DNA of 61,622 nucleotides from Alistipes senegalensis (GTDB lineage Bacteria > Pseudomonadota > Gammaproteobacteria > Burkholderiales > Burkholderiaceae_D). Position 1 is the stretch's first letter, and every line of letters begins with the position of its first letter. Location of the stretch: positions 716,073 through 777,694 of the forward strand of contig JAMPER010000001.1 in the NCBI GenBank assembly GCA_023664945.1, in the 5' to 3' direction. Position numbers and translations under genes: made by a program. Positions 34,705 to 43,185 of this stretch are shown here, piece after piece. The notes beneath the pieces were generated by a model. That model was not told where the DNA came from and made no database searches. It saw only the letters and a program-made list of their open reading frames with translations.

Positions 34705-34730
34705 AGAAAAAAGCCCTCGCTAAAGAGGGC
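34705..34730 (-). terminator. intrinsic terminator upstream of the capsid gene
   Basis: On the minus strand GCCCTC-TTTAGC-GAGGGC (34730-34713) is followed by TTTTTT. It ends transcription from the upstream head genes and implies a separate promoter for the capsid gene in 34595-34704, or controlled antitermination. Confidence 0.85.
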
Positions 34731-34735
34731 GCTTT

Positions 34736-35236
34736 TCATTTAGCCGGAATATGTAAATCATCGCGCCGGTTCATGATGTAGCGCGTGGTGTACGGCGGAA
34801 TATTTGACGTTGTTTCAATGTCTATGACTTCGAACGCCAGCTTTGCATCGTCCGGTTCAATACCCAAAAGCAGATACACCATATCGTGCTTTCTCACGTC
34901 AAACCAATCAGGATGGCCTGACGGTTCTTCCGGCTCGATAAGGAAACGAAATTCAGATAAAGCGCCGATATTGGCATCAGCGTTATCCATCATCAGCGCC
35001 GGGGAAAAACTCTCTACCTGCAAGGCATAGCCGTTGCCCAGAAATTGATACTCAAAATCCTCTTCATCCTGATTGTCCAATACGCCCAAACCGCCCATTG
35101 TCGGCTCCCCGCCCATCGTTTCAGGCGCCGGCCGTGTTATCACCTTTCTGAACACTTGGCAGTTAATTGAGTTCGGGTGGTTCATTACCACGTTGCGCGC
35201 CAGCCTGTTTATGCTGTTCGGTACGTTTGTCAGCAT
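34736..35236 (-). CDS. head/neck protein of unknown function
   Basis: 166 residues: LTNVPNSINRLARNVVMNHP at the N-terminus, FEYQFLGNGYALQVESFSPA and DMVYLLLGIEPDDAKLAFEV. A beta-rich protein directly ahead of the capsid terminator and 3 bp after the SWIM-motif gene. It is probably a neck or head-completion protein. Not assigned to a named family. Confidence 0.55.
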   Translation of the reverse strand: MLTNVPNSINRLARNVVMNHPNSINCQVFRKVITRPAPETMGGEPTMGGLGVLDNQDEEDFEYQFLGNGYALQVESFSPALMMDNADANIGALSEFRFLIEPEEPSGHPDWFDVRKHDMVYLLLGIEPDDAKLAFEVIDIETTSNIPPYTTRYIMNRRDDLHIPAK

Positions 35237-35239
35237 GGT

Positions 35240-36337
35240 TTATCCTTTCTTTTTGGCTTTATCCAAAAGCGCCAATACCTGTTCCGGCGTTAATCCGTGT
35301 AAAGCGGCAAGATACGAGGCTGCTGACTTTGCCCTGCGGCTTAATGGCGCGGCCTTTTTTGGCTTTCTCGCTGATGCCTTTTGCGCCGCTTTGACAAGTT
35401 CTGCCTTTTGTCTTGCGCGATCCGCTTCGGCTTTTCTCTGCTCGCTGGTCTTAATCCGGGTAATGCTTTTTTTCTCTTTTAGGAGTTTTTCAGCTTCTTT
35501 CTGTTTGATTTTTGTATTGGCCTTGTATTCCGATACGCTGGACAAGTGTTTTTCCAGAAAGCGCAGAACCGTCCCGGATGATTCCAGCTCAGCCATGACG
35601 CGCAAAACGTGTTTGCAGGCAACGCCCTTTAAATTCGGGTTTCTGATTTTCGGATAGCCTGTTTCTGGCCGGCCGGCGGCAAAACCGCCGATACTGGCCA
35701 CATACCGGAAAAAATACCTGTGCCTCTCGCAGTCGCAGTCAAACGCCAGCTTCTGCTTCCTTAACCAGTTGGCAATCTGCCTCGGCGTTTTGGTGTCATT
35801 TTTTGAGACAGCAGCCATCTGCGCGGCCGCTTCGTTAAAAGCATTCAGCTTCACAAGAACATGGTGTCTGCTTGCTTTGGAATCCTTGCCTGCATTGGTT
35901 ATAAAACGGATTTCCCCGTTTAACGCCGATACCGGAACGGCCATCGTGATTTCACGCCTTGCCTTATCAATATCGCTCTCGTACCGCGTGTTTAACGGGA
36001 CATAATTCAACGGTTTGGATGAGGCAAAGTCGATAACCTGTCTTGCTGTTATGCCGCTGATAACCTGCTTTTTACTCTTGCTGACACCAAACCGCTTTTC
36101 AGCCTGGCGCATATTTTGCCGAAAGGCCGCCAGATCAGAAGCTGTAATCGGTCTCGGGGATCCGCCCAAAGTAGTAAGCAATACCCGGCTGGCGTCCCAT
36201 TCACCCCTGACTTCCCTTTCTGTCAGGATAATGCTTCGCGGGGATTGCCCCGCCGCCTCGCGCTCCCTGCTGTCCTTTGCAAAGCGGCTTTTGGATTCGT
36301 TGACGTGTCCACGTACTTTGCCTAACCAGCCGCTCAT
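35240..36337 (-). CDS. SWIM-type zinc-finger virion protein
   Basis: About 365 residues. The ATG at 36337 is chosen because it overlaps the previous stop as ATGA. A central CDCERHRYFFRYV ... GVACKHVLRVMAEL gives the CxC...CxH zinc ligands of a SWIM finger (about residues 204-250). The C-terminal ~100 residues are lysine-rich and helical, possibly coiled. It lies in the head-neck gene group. The zinc finger suggests contact with DNA, perhaps inside the head or portal vestibule. The family is otherwise unknown to me. Confidence 0.6.
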   Translation of the reverse strand: MSGWLGKVRGHVNESKSRFAKDSREREAAGQSPRSIILTEREVRGEWDASRVLLTTLGGSPRPITASDLAAFRQNMRQAEKRFGVSKSKKQVISGITARQVIDFASSKPLNYVPLNTRYESDIDKARREITMAVPVSALNGEIRFITNAGKDSKASRHHVLVKLNAFNEAAAQMAAVSKNDTKTPRQIANWLRKQKLAFDCDCERHRYFFRYVASIGGFAAGRPETGYPKIRNPNLKGVACKHVLRVMAELESSGTVLRFLEKHLSSVSEYKANTKIKQKEAEKLLKEKKSITRIKTSEQRKAEADRARQKAELVKAAQKASARKPKKAAPLSRRAKSAASYLAALHGLTPEQVLALLDKAKKKG

Positions 36338-36672
36338 GATTCCGCCCATATCGGCTGCCCGTCTTCCCTCAGACTGGCGATAGATTCAAACCCTGTGCGG
36401 CGCTTGATAGACAAAAGCATTCTGTCATTCGGCAGGGCAAGCCGTTTTTGCTTCAGTGGCTGGTAAGCGGTATCCAATCCGGCGGCAGCCATGACAGCTA
36501 AATACTCATCCCGGCGTCCGTAAACGCGGCTTGAAACCAGCGTTATATCGTACATTTCATCCGGCCTTGTTTCATACCAGACTACGTTGTTATCCCACGG
36601 CTTGGCGCTTTCGGAAAACTTCCTGACTTCGCGGTAAAAAGACTTGGCCGCGCGGGTATTTTTATCCAGCAT
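36334..36672 (-). CDS. small head/neck protein
   Basis: 112 residues with a strong GAGGGG site: LDKNTRAAKSFYREVRKFSE and YETRPDEMYDITLVSSRVYG. No domain recognised. ATGA overlap with the SWIM gene indicates coupled translation. It is probably a head-tail joining protein. Confidence 0.55.
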   Translation of the reverse strand: MLDKNTRAAKSFYREVRKFSESAKPWDNNVVWYETRPDEMYDITLVSSRVYGRRDEYLAVMAAAGLDTAYQPLKQKRLALPNDRMLLSIKRRTGFESIASLREDGQPIWAES

Positions 36673-36681
36673 ACAGCCCCT

Positions 36682-37170
36682 CTATATCGTCAGAACTTCT
36701 CCACGCATCAGGCGGAGCAAGTCATCTGCCATATCCAGCGTATTTTCTATTGCACTGCACTTGCTGGCATAAAGGCACGTTGCCAATGCCGCCGCCTGGC
36801 TGTTCGTAATGTTTTCTGAAACACGGTATTTCGGGCCGCTTACGTCCATGCCGTCTCGTTCAACGGCTTGTTCAGGGTTCGCCCGGGCGGCACGCTCGGA
36901 AAATACCAGCCTTGCGCTTTGTCCATCGGACGCCACGCCCGTTTTCAGGGAGTGAAAAGCACTAATCGCTTGCATTAAATCGGCGTCCGTGAAAAAGGTA
37001 TCGCGGTCAATCCCCTGCACATTCGTCAGCACGATACAGCAGCTGCGCCTTTCAGTCCTGTACCCTGCTTCGGCACTGATAACAAGCACCGCGGAATCGG
37101 TATCGTAAGCGGAAAAAAGACTGCACGCGTTACCGTTAAACCCTGCAAATGTTGCCTGTATCTGAACCAT
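36682..37170 (-). CDS. head-tail connector-like protein
   Basis: 162 residues from MVQIQATFAGFNGNACSLFS. An in-frame GTG lies two codons earlier, overlapping the previous stop. It contains NVQGIDRDTFFTDADLMQAI and TNSQAAALATCLYASKCSAI. No recognised fold. It is in the compact head-neck cluster. Confidence 0.5.
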   Translation of the reverse strand: MVQIQATFAGFNGNACSLFSAYDTDSAVLVISAEAGYRTERRSCCIVLTNVQGIDRDTFFTDADLMQAISAFHSLKTGVASDGQSARLVFSERAARANPEQAVERDGMDVSGPKYRVSENITNSQAAALATCLYASKCSAIENTLDMADDLLRLMRGEVLTI

Positions 37171-37172
37171 GC

Positions 37173-37898
37173 TCACGGTTTTGCCTCGCTGCTCTCAATG
37201 GGAATATCAACAACCACCGGATAACCGGCAGGGTCATCAGTTCCCGGTATGCCTTTCCCGTCATTCGGCTCGCCGTGCTTCGGTGCATCAAAAAACGGTA
37301 TTTCAACTTTCAGCGGCACATCAATTGCCAGGATGGTCAGGTTTTTAGCCTCGCTGGCAATGGACATAGCCGGCGAATCCGGCGATTCAATCTGCACCGG
37401 CCACTCGGTATCAATACCGGCAAAACGGAAAACCGCCTTAAACCGCCGGTTCATGGTTTCATCCAGATACAGCGCGAATTGCGCGGCTAAAGAGCGTGCT
37501 GACGGCTCATCCGTCGCGAAAATAACGCATTGCGCCCTAACATCCCCTGCTGCCGTGCGAAGTCCGAAAAGCCGCTCTTTTTCATCGCCGGGGATCATGA
37601 CCATCTGACGGTCTGCCACCTGGCGGGTATAGTCCCGGCCGGTCGGCGTGTAATCTTTCGCTATCGCACAAATAATGACCGGCAGGTTATGCGGTGTTGT
37701 CGGCGCCGGATGGACGTCCGTCTGCATCCACTTGTTTAACATTTCTTCGGCCGCATCCACCATCCTGGCCGGCGCAAATACGATAGCCTGAGACAGCGGA
37801 CGGGAAACAAAGCTGTTAAGCGGCTTTGTCGTTGATACAACAGAGGCGAAAAAACGCCCCATGAACTGCCCGAAAGCGACTTTTACGGGTTCAAGCAT
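37173..37898 (-). CDS. virion protein of the head-neck cluster
   Basis: 241 residues: FASVVSTTKPLNSFVSRPLS, LPVIICAIAKDYTPTGRDYT and NLTILAIDVPLKVEIPFFDA. A mixed alpha/beta protein with a Pro/Asp-rich C-terminal tail. It follows the protease/scaffold gene by 6 bp. It could be a tail terminator or neck protein. Not assigned. Confidence 0.5.
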   Translation of the reverse strand: MLEPVKVAFGQFMGRFFASVVSTTKPLNSFVSRPLSQAIVFAPARMVDAAEEMLNKWMQTDVHPAPTTPHNLPVIICAIAKDYTPTGRDYTRQVADRQMVMIPGDEKERLFGLRTAAGDVRAQCVIFATDEPSARSLAAQFALYLDETMNRRFKAVFRFAGIDTEWPVQIESPDSPAMSIASEAKNLTILAIDVPLKVEIPFFDAPKHGEPNDGKGIPGTDDPAGYPVVVDIPIESSEAKP

Positions 37899-37904
37899 TG
37901 CCTG

Positions 37905-38729
37905 TTACCTGAATTGGTTAAGCAACCGGCGGTACACCGGTACGGATTTAGCGGGATCTGCCTGGAGTTCTTCCGGCGCGACCGGCAACGGCAGCCATTT
38001 GGCCTCCCTGAACGCGGCTGAATCAAGCGTTATCCGTTCAGCAAGGTCAACCGGCACGGCAACAGGAAGCACTGAAACGGCGTCCAGCACCTTGCCTGCA
38101 TCAATGCCCTTTGACGCCAGCGCGGAAATAAGCTGCTCGTTTTCCGCTTTCAGGTGTTCGATTACCTCGTTTGCCCTGTCTCTTTCTGCCGTTGCAGAAT
38201 CCAAAAGGCGCAAAACGCCCTGCATCTGCTCGCCGTAAATAGCCGCTTCAATATCCTCCGGCGTCATGCTGTTTACATCGTCGAGCGTGTAGCCACGGTT
38301 GGTGCTGTAATTCGGCTCTAAAACATAGTCGAAACCATAAAAACACGGCGGGGTCTGTGTTATGGCAGAGCTGAAACCGCCCACGCGCCCGGCATACAGC
38401 TTGGCGGCCACATTGCCCGGGTCATTGTTCAGAAACTCGGCCTGATGCTCAATCGTGCCGTCCGGGTATGCTTTTAAGTACGTTGTCACAAGCGCCGGTT
38501 CAGCGATCGCCGGCCGGCCTTTTTCCAGCCCACCCTCTGCCGGATTCATACCAAACTTTACGCGCGGCCAGTGGCCGTAATAACCAAGCATGTCGCGGCT
38601 TTTAACCCGCTCCTGGCATTCAGGACCATTGATGGCATCGCAGATTGCCTTGATGTTGAAATGGCGCTCTTTCCCGCGGTATTCGCGGCCGCGCTCTTTG
38701 AGGTTGTATTTGATTACTTTGGTCTGCAT
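37905..38729 (-). CDS. probable prohead protease with C-terminal scaffold-like coiled coil
   Basis: 274 residues with a GGAGA site. The centre has IEHQAEFLNNDPGNVAAKLY followed by AGRVGGFSSAI. The pattern 'H..x(7)P..x(6)L..G.VGGFSS' resembles the T4 gp21 / herpesvirus-type assembly protease, with the His and the Ser of GFSS as candidate catalytic residues. Residues about 165-205 (RLLDSATAERDRANEVIEHL then KAENEQLISA) form a coiled coil like a scaffold. It lies between terminase and the neck and capsid genes, the usual place. Confidence 0.5.
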   Translation of the reverse strand: MQTKVIKYNLKERGREYRGKERHFNIKAICDAINGPECQERVKSRDMLGYYGHWPRVKFGMNPAEGGLEKGRPAIAEPALVTTYLKAYPDGTIEHQAEFLNNDPGNVAAKLYAGRVGGFSSAITQTPPCFYGFDYVLEPNYSTNRGYTLDDVNSMTPEDIEAAIYGEQMQGVLRLLDSATAERDRANEVIEHLKAENEQLISALASKGIDAGKVLDAVSVLPVAVPVDLAERITLDSAAFREAKWLPLPVAPEELQADPAKSVPVYRRLLNQFR

Positions 38730-38844
38730 AACAAAATCTCCTTGCTACCTGGATGATGTTATACGAGCCAAATCTGAGAAAATCCTGCTATTTTCCATTG
38801 TGGTTACCCAAGAAAAACACAACATTTATGTTATAGTTTTTCTC

Positions 38845-39027
38845 ATGAAATACACCGAGTTCAAAAAATGGCTACAGAAACAGGGGGCTGTTTTTACACC
38901 GCATAAATCCGGTAGTAGCCATTTCAAGGTCACCCTGAACGGGAAATCAACAGTTTTTCCGTTTCATGGCAGCAAGGAAATCGGTACGGGTCTTGTTCAG
39001 AAAATCAAAAGAGACCTTGGCTTGTAA
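38845..39027 (+). CDS. hicA: HicA-like toxin
   Basis: 60 residues: MKYTEFKKWLQKQGAVFTPH then KSGSSHFKVTLNGKSTVFPF. The conserved histidine is in SSHFKV, and the end GTGLVQKIKRDLGL is typical. It opposes the surrounding late genes. A TATAGT -10-like box lies 10 bp before the start, with almost no 5' leader. It pairs with the HicB gene 11 bp downstream. Confidence 0.88.
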   Translation: MKYTEFKKWLQKQGAVFTPHKSGSSHFKVTLNGKSTVFPFHGSKEIGTGLVQKIKRDLGL

Positions 39028-39038
39028 GGAGGCAAAAC

Positions 39039-39458
39039 ATGCTTGCATATCCTGTGAAACTCACACCGGACGATAACGGAACCGTCTTGATTGAAATGCC
39101 GGACATTCCGGAAGTCACTTCTGTTGGCGACAACGAAGAAGAAGCCTTGCTGAATGTCAGGGAAGCACTGGAATGCGCTATCCAGATTTATTTTGACGAG
39201 CGACGCCAGATTCCCCTGCCCTCCAAACCGGACAAAGGACAAAAAACGGTCTGTCTGCCTGCTCTTGAAACATCAAAAGTCCTGTTGTGGAACGAAATGT
39301 TTAATCAGAAAATCAGAAAAGCAGAGCTGGCACGAAGACTGAATGTCCATCAGCCGCAAATAGATAGGCTCTTCAGTCTGAAGCACGCATCCAAAATAGA
39401 ATTTGTTGAAAAGGCTCTTCTCGCTATCGGAAAACAGTTGTCTGTATCTATTCAATAA
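39039..39458 (+). CDS. hicB: HicB-like antitoxin
   Basis: 139 residues with an AGGAGG site. The N-terminal RNase-H-like domain (MLAYPVKLTPDDNGTVLIEM then PDIPEVTSVGDNEEEALLNV) is followed by a C-terminal Xre-type helix-turn-helix (KAELARRLNVHQPQIDRLFS). The DNA-binding domain differs from the ribbon-helix-helix of the 11.6-kb HicB, so the two modules are of independent origin and unlikely to cross-regulate. Confidence 0.88.
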   Translation: MLAYPVKLTPDDNGTVLIEMPDIPEVTSVGDNEEEALLNVREALECAIQIYFDERRQIPLPSKPDKGQKTVCLPALETSKVLLWNEMFNQKIRKAELARRLNVHQPQIDRLFSLKHASKIEFVEKALLAIGKQLSVSIQ

Positions 39459-39459
39459 C

Positions 39460-41034
39460 TCAGACATCGGCAAAGAGGTCTTCAACCTTTTTCTGGATGG
39501 ATTTTGTGAGGCTTTTGGCTTCTATCTGATGGCCGTCCGCAGGCATGTACACTGCGCCCTCGAGAAACGCAAAAGACATGGCGTCAATCAAATCAGGCGA
39601 TTTAATACCGTCGCGCCTCATATCCTCTTTTCTGTCCATGACGTAGCGAAGCCCGCCTGCCTCGCTGAAGTGGTAAGGAAGCCTTGTTGCCTGGTCGATT
39701 ATTTTCTCTTTCAGTTTTCTGTCCAGCCCTTGCGGCAATACGACCCGCCCCTGCCTGACGGCATCGCGGAAGCGCACCATTGCGCAGGCGCGCAAGTTGT
39801 AAAAGCGGTTTTTGTATTCTTTCTTGAAACACGGCGCTCCCCAGTTCACCCTGGAAACGATGCCGCCTGAGCGCTCAATCAGTTTTGCAACCGTTGCGCC
39901 AACGCCGCCCGCGTCCAGATACAGCGTTGCATTGGACAGCCTGCCTGTCAGGCTGATTAAATCACCCGCCAGGTCAATTTCGTTTTTATCGTTGGCACAA
40001 ATCGGTATGCTGACAAACTCCACGCGCCGGGCGTCCATGCCGTGGTCGCTGTTTCCGATTACCTTGGCAATAATGGCAACCGAATCATCCCGGTATTCAC
40101 CCAAAGCGACGTCAGACAGCACCATGAACCCATACGGCTCATCATCCTCTATGATTTTTCTTGGTGCAAAAGCCGCTTCAACGTCAGGCCGCGTCAGCAA
40201 GACGTTGCTGCTGTCCTGCGCAAAAAGCCCCAGCACCCGGATTTGATACTCAATCGAATTGCGCCCGCCGGATTCGTTTTCCCGGTCGTAAAGCCATTGC
40301 GTCGTCACAAAAGGCGACATTTCCGAGTTAAAACGCAGCGGAATCCAGCTTCCTCCGTTATCAACTGACAAACTGTGATGGGAATCGTAAAACCGGCCTG
40401 TGTTTCTGGCTCCCTGCGACGCCATCAGCGTCCTATTCCCGGGCTGTGTCTGCGTGCCGTCAATCACATTGAAATGCTCATCCGGCACACCAGCGGCTTC
40501 ATCAATGATAATCATCTGCCAGTACCTGTGCTTGCCTGCAACGCCGATTGCTTCGCCCTTTTTCATGGCGATCTGGGTTACAAACCACTGATCAGCATAG
40601 CCGTTGACATGGACGCGGGTTTTGGTAATCGTGAAATAGTCCAGAATCCACGCATGAGGGCCGTTGCCGATTGCAACACGGGTATCCTGCATCTCTTTCC
40701 ACACACCGTCTGCAACCTGCTGGATAAACGGCGCGCCGATGTAGGTATTGCTGCCGATTTCCGTTTTTCCGTCATAAACCGCAAAAGGAAAGCAGAGTAA
40801 ATGCCACAACACAATACGTGCGAAGCTCGCCGTTTTTCCTGTACCCGTCCCTGAAACAACAGATACTTTGGCGTTATCCTGCACAATCGAATTAAACAGC
40901 GCCTCCTGGTCGCTGCTCGGCGCAAACCCGGTTACTTCAATGGAAAAGCGGAGCGGGTCTTGCTGATACCGCTCCACAAAATCAATATAGCGCGGGTCAT
41001 CCAGAATGTTTTTATTTGCCTTGCTTTTGGACAT
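39460..41034 (-). CDS. terminase large subunit
   Basis: 524 residues from MSKSKANKNILDDPRYIDFV. The packaging ATPase has Walker A SGTGTGKT (about 61-68) and Walker B MIIIDEAAG (about 163-171), with a coupling motif near LMASQGARNTG. The C-terminal RNase H-like nuclease has acidic candidates in VLSDVALGEY, LYLDAGGVG and DLIDAMSF. It cleaves concatemers and drives DNA into the head. The start overlaps the small-subunit gene by 23 bp. Confidence 0.9.
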   Translation of the reverse strand: MSKSKANKNILDDPRYIDFVERYQQDPLRFSIEVTGFAPSSDQEALFNSIVQDNAKVSVVSGTGTGKTASFARIVLWHLLCFPFAVYDGKTEIGSNTYIGAPFIQQVADGVWKEMQDTRVAIGNGPHAWILDYFTITKTRVHVNGYADQWFVTQIAMKKGEAIGVAGKHRYWQMIIIDEAAGVPDEHFNVIDGTQTQPGNRTLMASQGARNTGRFYDSHHSLSVDNGGSWIPLRFNSEMSPFVTTQWLYDRENESGGRNSIEYQIRVLGLFAQDSSNVLLTRPDVEAAFAPRKIIEDDEPYGFMVLSDVALGEYRDDSVAIIAKVIGNSDHGMDARRVEFVSIPICANDKNEIDLAGDLISLTGRLSNATLYLDAGGVGATVAKLIERSGGIVSRVNWGAPCFKKEYKNRFYNLRACAMVRFRDAVRQGRVVLPQGLDRKLKEKIIDQATRLPYHFSEAGGLRYVMDRKEDMRRDGIKSPDLIDAMSFAFLEGAVYMPADGHQIEAKSLTKSIQKKVEDLFADV

Positions 41035-42091
41035 TGATCTCACCATCAATAACTATGCCGCGCTCTGCCAAAACAGAAGCCTGGCGCTCCCTTGCCTTGT
41101 TCCGTATTTCTTCGAAACGCATGGCCAGCTCTTCTTTTGAGACCATATTGAAAGTTACGTTGGTATCAGGCTCCCTGAACAAGCCCAAAGCCTTCGCCAG
41201 ATTCTCTAAAGCCTTTTCTTTGGAAAGCAAAAGAAACTCGATACCATCCTTTCCGTCCTTGACGCCGCAATAAACCAGCCGCGCCGTTGCTGATAACGTC
41301 CTGGTGTCGGCGTGATATATCTCTGCCATGCCATCGCCAAAGCATTCCGGGCAATTCTCTACAGGCGGCTTCTTTTTGTCGTACCACGCGTCTGAATATT
41401 CGGGGAACTCGCCAATGTCATCTTCCGGATTGTCTTTCAACCGGCGCGCACGCTCTTTGTTGTGACGCTTTGTCTCTGCTTCCAGCCCTGCCGGCGTGTA
41501 CTGTTTTTGATGGTCTTTGCCGTAACAGTAAGGGCAGCAATACCGGCGGAGCTGCACAATCTCGTTTACGTCGAAATTGACAATGGCTGCCCATATTTTG
41601 AGTAACTCATCCGCGTCAATGCCAAGCTTTCGCGCACGCTCTGACAGCTGCTGCTCAACGGCCTCACGGATATGCGGTTTTGCCAGGAGTTTGCTTGCCA
41701 CAGAACTTGCGCTCTTTGCCGTATATCCGGCGCGGATGGCTGCCTGAGTAGCATTCAAATCAACAAGGTATTCCCTGACAAAAAATTCTTCCTTGTCCTT
41801 TAATTTTGCTTTGTCCGTTTCATTGTCCGCCCGATTGTCTTTGTCCGTTTCATTGTCTTTTTCGCGGACAATGGAATTTTTTTCAGAATCTTTTAGCGGA
41901 TTAACGTTTTTTAAGTCGTTGCTATCCTGCTTTTTCCAGCCCTTGCGCGTAGCTTCCTTGCGAACGCCATCGGCTGAAACCGGCAACTTCAATTCATCGA
42001 CAAGCCATGAATATCCCTTGCGCGGGTCTTTTTCCCAAAACGCCCTGGCAAGCTCCCATTGTTCAGGCGTAACCTTTGCTTTTGCTGCCAC
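41012..42091 (-). CDS. terminase small subunit
   Basis: 359 residues, longer than usual, starting at GTG (MAAKAKVTPEQWELARAFWE). It combines an N-terminal winged-helix-like part, a charged linker with a repeated DNETDK/DNRADNETDK block, the Terminase_2 helix-turn-helix (FFVREYLVDLNATQAAIRAG then YTAKSASSVASKLL), and a cysteine-bearing segment (CCPYCYGKDH ... CPECFGDGM) that looks like a zinc ribbon. It recognises packaging sites for the large subunit. Confidence 0.8.
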   Translation of the reverse strand: MAAKAKVTPEQWELARAFWEKDPRKGYSWLVDELKLPVSADGVRKEATRKGWKKQDSNDLKNVNPLKDSEKNSIVREKDNETDKDNRADNETDKAKLKDKEEFFVREYLVDLNATQAAIRAGYTAKSASSVASKLLAKPHIREAVEQQLSERARKLGIDADELLKIWAAIVNFDVNEIVQLRRYCCPYCYGKDHQKQYTPAGLEAETKRHNKERARRLKDNPEDDIGEFPEYSDAWYDKKKPPVENCPECFGDGMAEIYHADTRTLSATARLVYCGVKDGKDGIEFLLLSKEKALENLAKALGLFREPDTNVTFNMVSKEELAMRFEEIRNKARERQASVLAERGIVIDGEINVQKQGK

Positions 42092-42104
42092 GAAACGCCT
42101 CAGA

Positions 42105-42719
42105 TCAGATAAGCAGGCTCAACTGCCTTGTATCGCCAGCCGCCAGAACACACTCTGTTTTGAAGCGATCCAGTTTCAGTTTCGCCAGTTTTGTTGCATC
42201 GGTAATCAGCCTGATTGACCGGACAAGTCTTGCGCCGCCAGGATAATCATCAAAGCCCTTGTTCATCTCAATAAACATATCAAGAGCTGCTGACACATTC
42301 TCGTTTGCCTGAATCATGTGATTGGTGTATTCGCTCATGGCCTGAAGCCGGTCATGCAGCTTTTTCAGCGTTTCCATATCGCGTTGCCGGGCAGTGTCAA
42401 AAGCATCAAAAAGCCAGGTTGACACTTCCCTTTCTTGCATCATGCGTGCGCCGGTTTCCCAGTCATCCATAATGCCAAAAAGAAAATCAATGCTGACTTC
42501 ATACACTTCAGAGGCACGAATAATCAGCCATAAAGGAACACTTTTTGTGTCTGTTGCTTTCTCGACTTTTGCCAGCTTGCTGCTATTAGCGTAGCCGAAC
42601 CGCTTTGCCGCTGCGATTTGTGACAGATTGCATAATTCCCTCGCCTCTCTCATGCGTGAACCTATCATCTTGACAACTTCCGCCTGTTTTTTACGAATTG
42701 AAGCGCCATCCCCTCTCAA
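42105..42719 (-). CDS. Xre-family DNA-binding regulator
   Basis: 204 residues. A helix-turn-helix at about 15-75: MIGSRMREARELCNLSQIAA then AKRFGYANSSKLAKVEKATD. The C-terminal ~110 residues are helical (RQRDMETLKKLHDRLQAMSE) and may dimerise. It is located just before terminase, where late-gene regulators often lie, so it may control late transcription. The target is unknown. Confidence 0.65.
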   Translation of the reverse strand: MRGDGASIRKKQAEVVKMIGSRMREARELCNLSQIAAAKRFGYANSSKLAKVEKATDTKSVPLWLIIRASEVYEVSIDFLFGIMDDWETGARMMQEREVSTWLFDAFDTARQRDMETLKKLHDRLQAMSEYTNHMIQANENVSAALDMFIEMNKGFDDYPGGARLVRSIRLITDATKLAKLKLDRFKTECVLAAGDTRQLSLLI

Positions 42720-42773
42720 TTTTTCACCTCATTTTCAACAAAACGTAAATCGCGTTTTTGTCCATTGGCTCTG

Positions 42774-43118
42774 TCAAAATCTCTCAACTTCCCATCCGCC
42801 GCCGTCACGTTTTGCGCGTTTCTTCACTGCCAGAAAGACAACCGGGTACTGGTCTGCTGCTACCTTTATTTTTACTCTGGCATCATCCTGCCAGTAGCCT
42901 TTGACCTCGTGCATTTCCAGCGTGCCATCCGCCAGCATGACGGCAAAGTCCGGCGTGTAGAACGTGTTGTCAGCCAGCCGGAATTTCATGCCCTCGAACC
43001 GATAAAAGGCTATGATGCCGGCCTGTTTCTGCTGCTCCAGATAGCGGGCATATTCCGCCTCTGTCTTGTTCATTGAACCGGACTTCAGGCGACCAAGCGC
43101 CTGTAATCCCCGCTTCAT
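42774..43118 (-). CDS. DUF1064-type putative endonuclease
   Basis: 114 residues: MNKTEAEYARYLEQQKQAGI, FRLADNTFYTPDFAVMLADG, HEVKGYWQDDARVKIKVAAD and YPVVFLAV. The PDF...(D/E)xK pattern (TPDF, EVKG) is the PD-(D/E)xK nuclease core of DUF1064, common near phage recombination or packaging genes and probably acting on branched or replicating DNA. It lies between antirepressor and Xre genes in the leftward operon. Confidence 0.75.
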   Translation of the reverse strand: MKRGLQALGRLKSGSMNKTEAEYARYLEQQKQAGIIAFYRFEGMKFRLADNTFYTPDFAVMLADGTLEMHEVKGYWQDDARVKIKVAADQYPVVFLAVKKRAKRDGGGWEVERF

Positions 43119-43185
43119 GCCTACACCTCGCTTTCTGTTACATTACGGCAACCGCCGGTTTCGCCGACGGTCGCCCCTTATTTCA

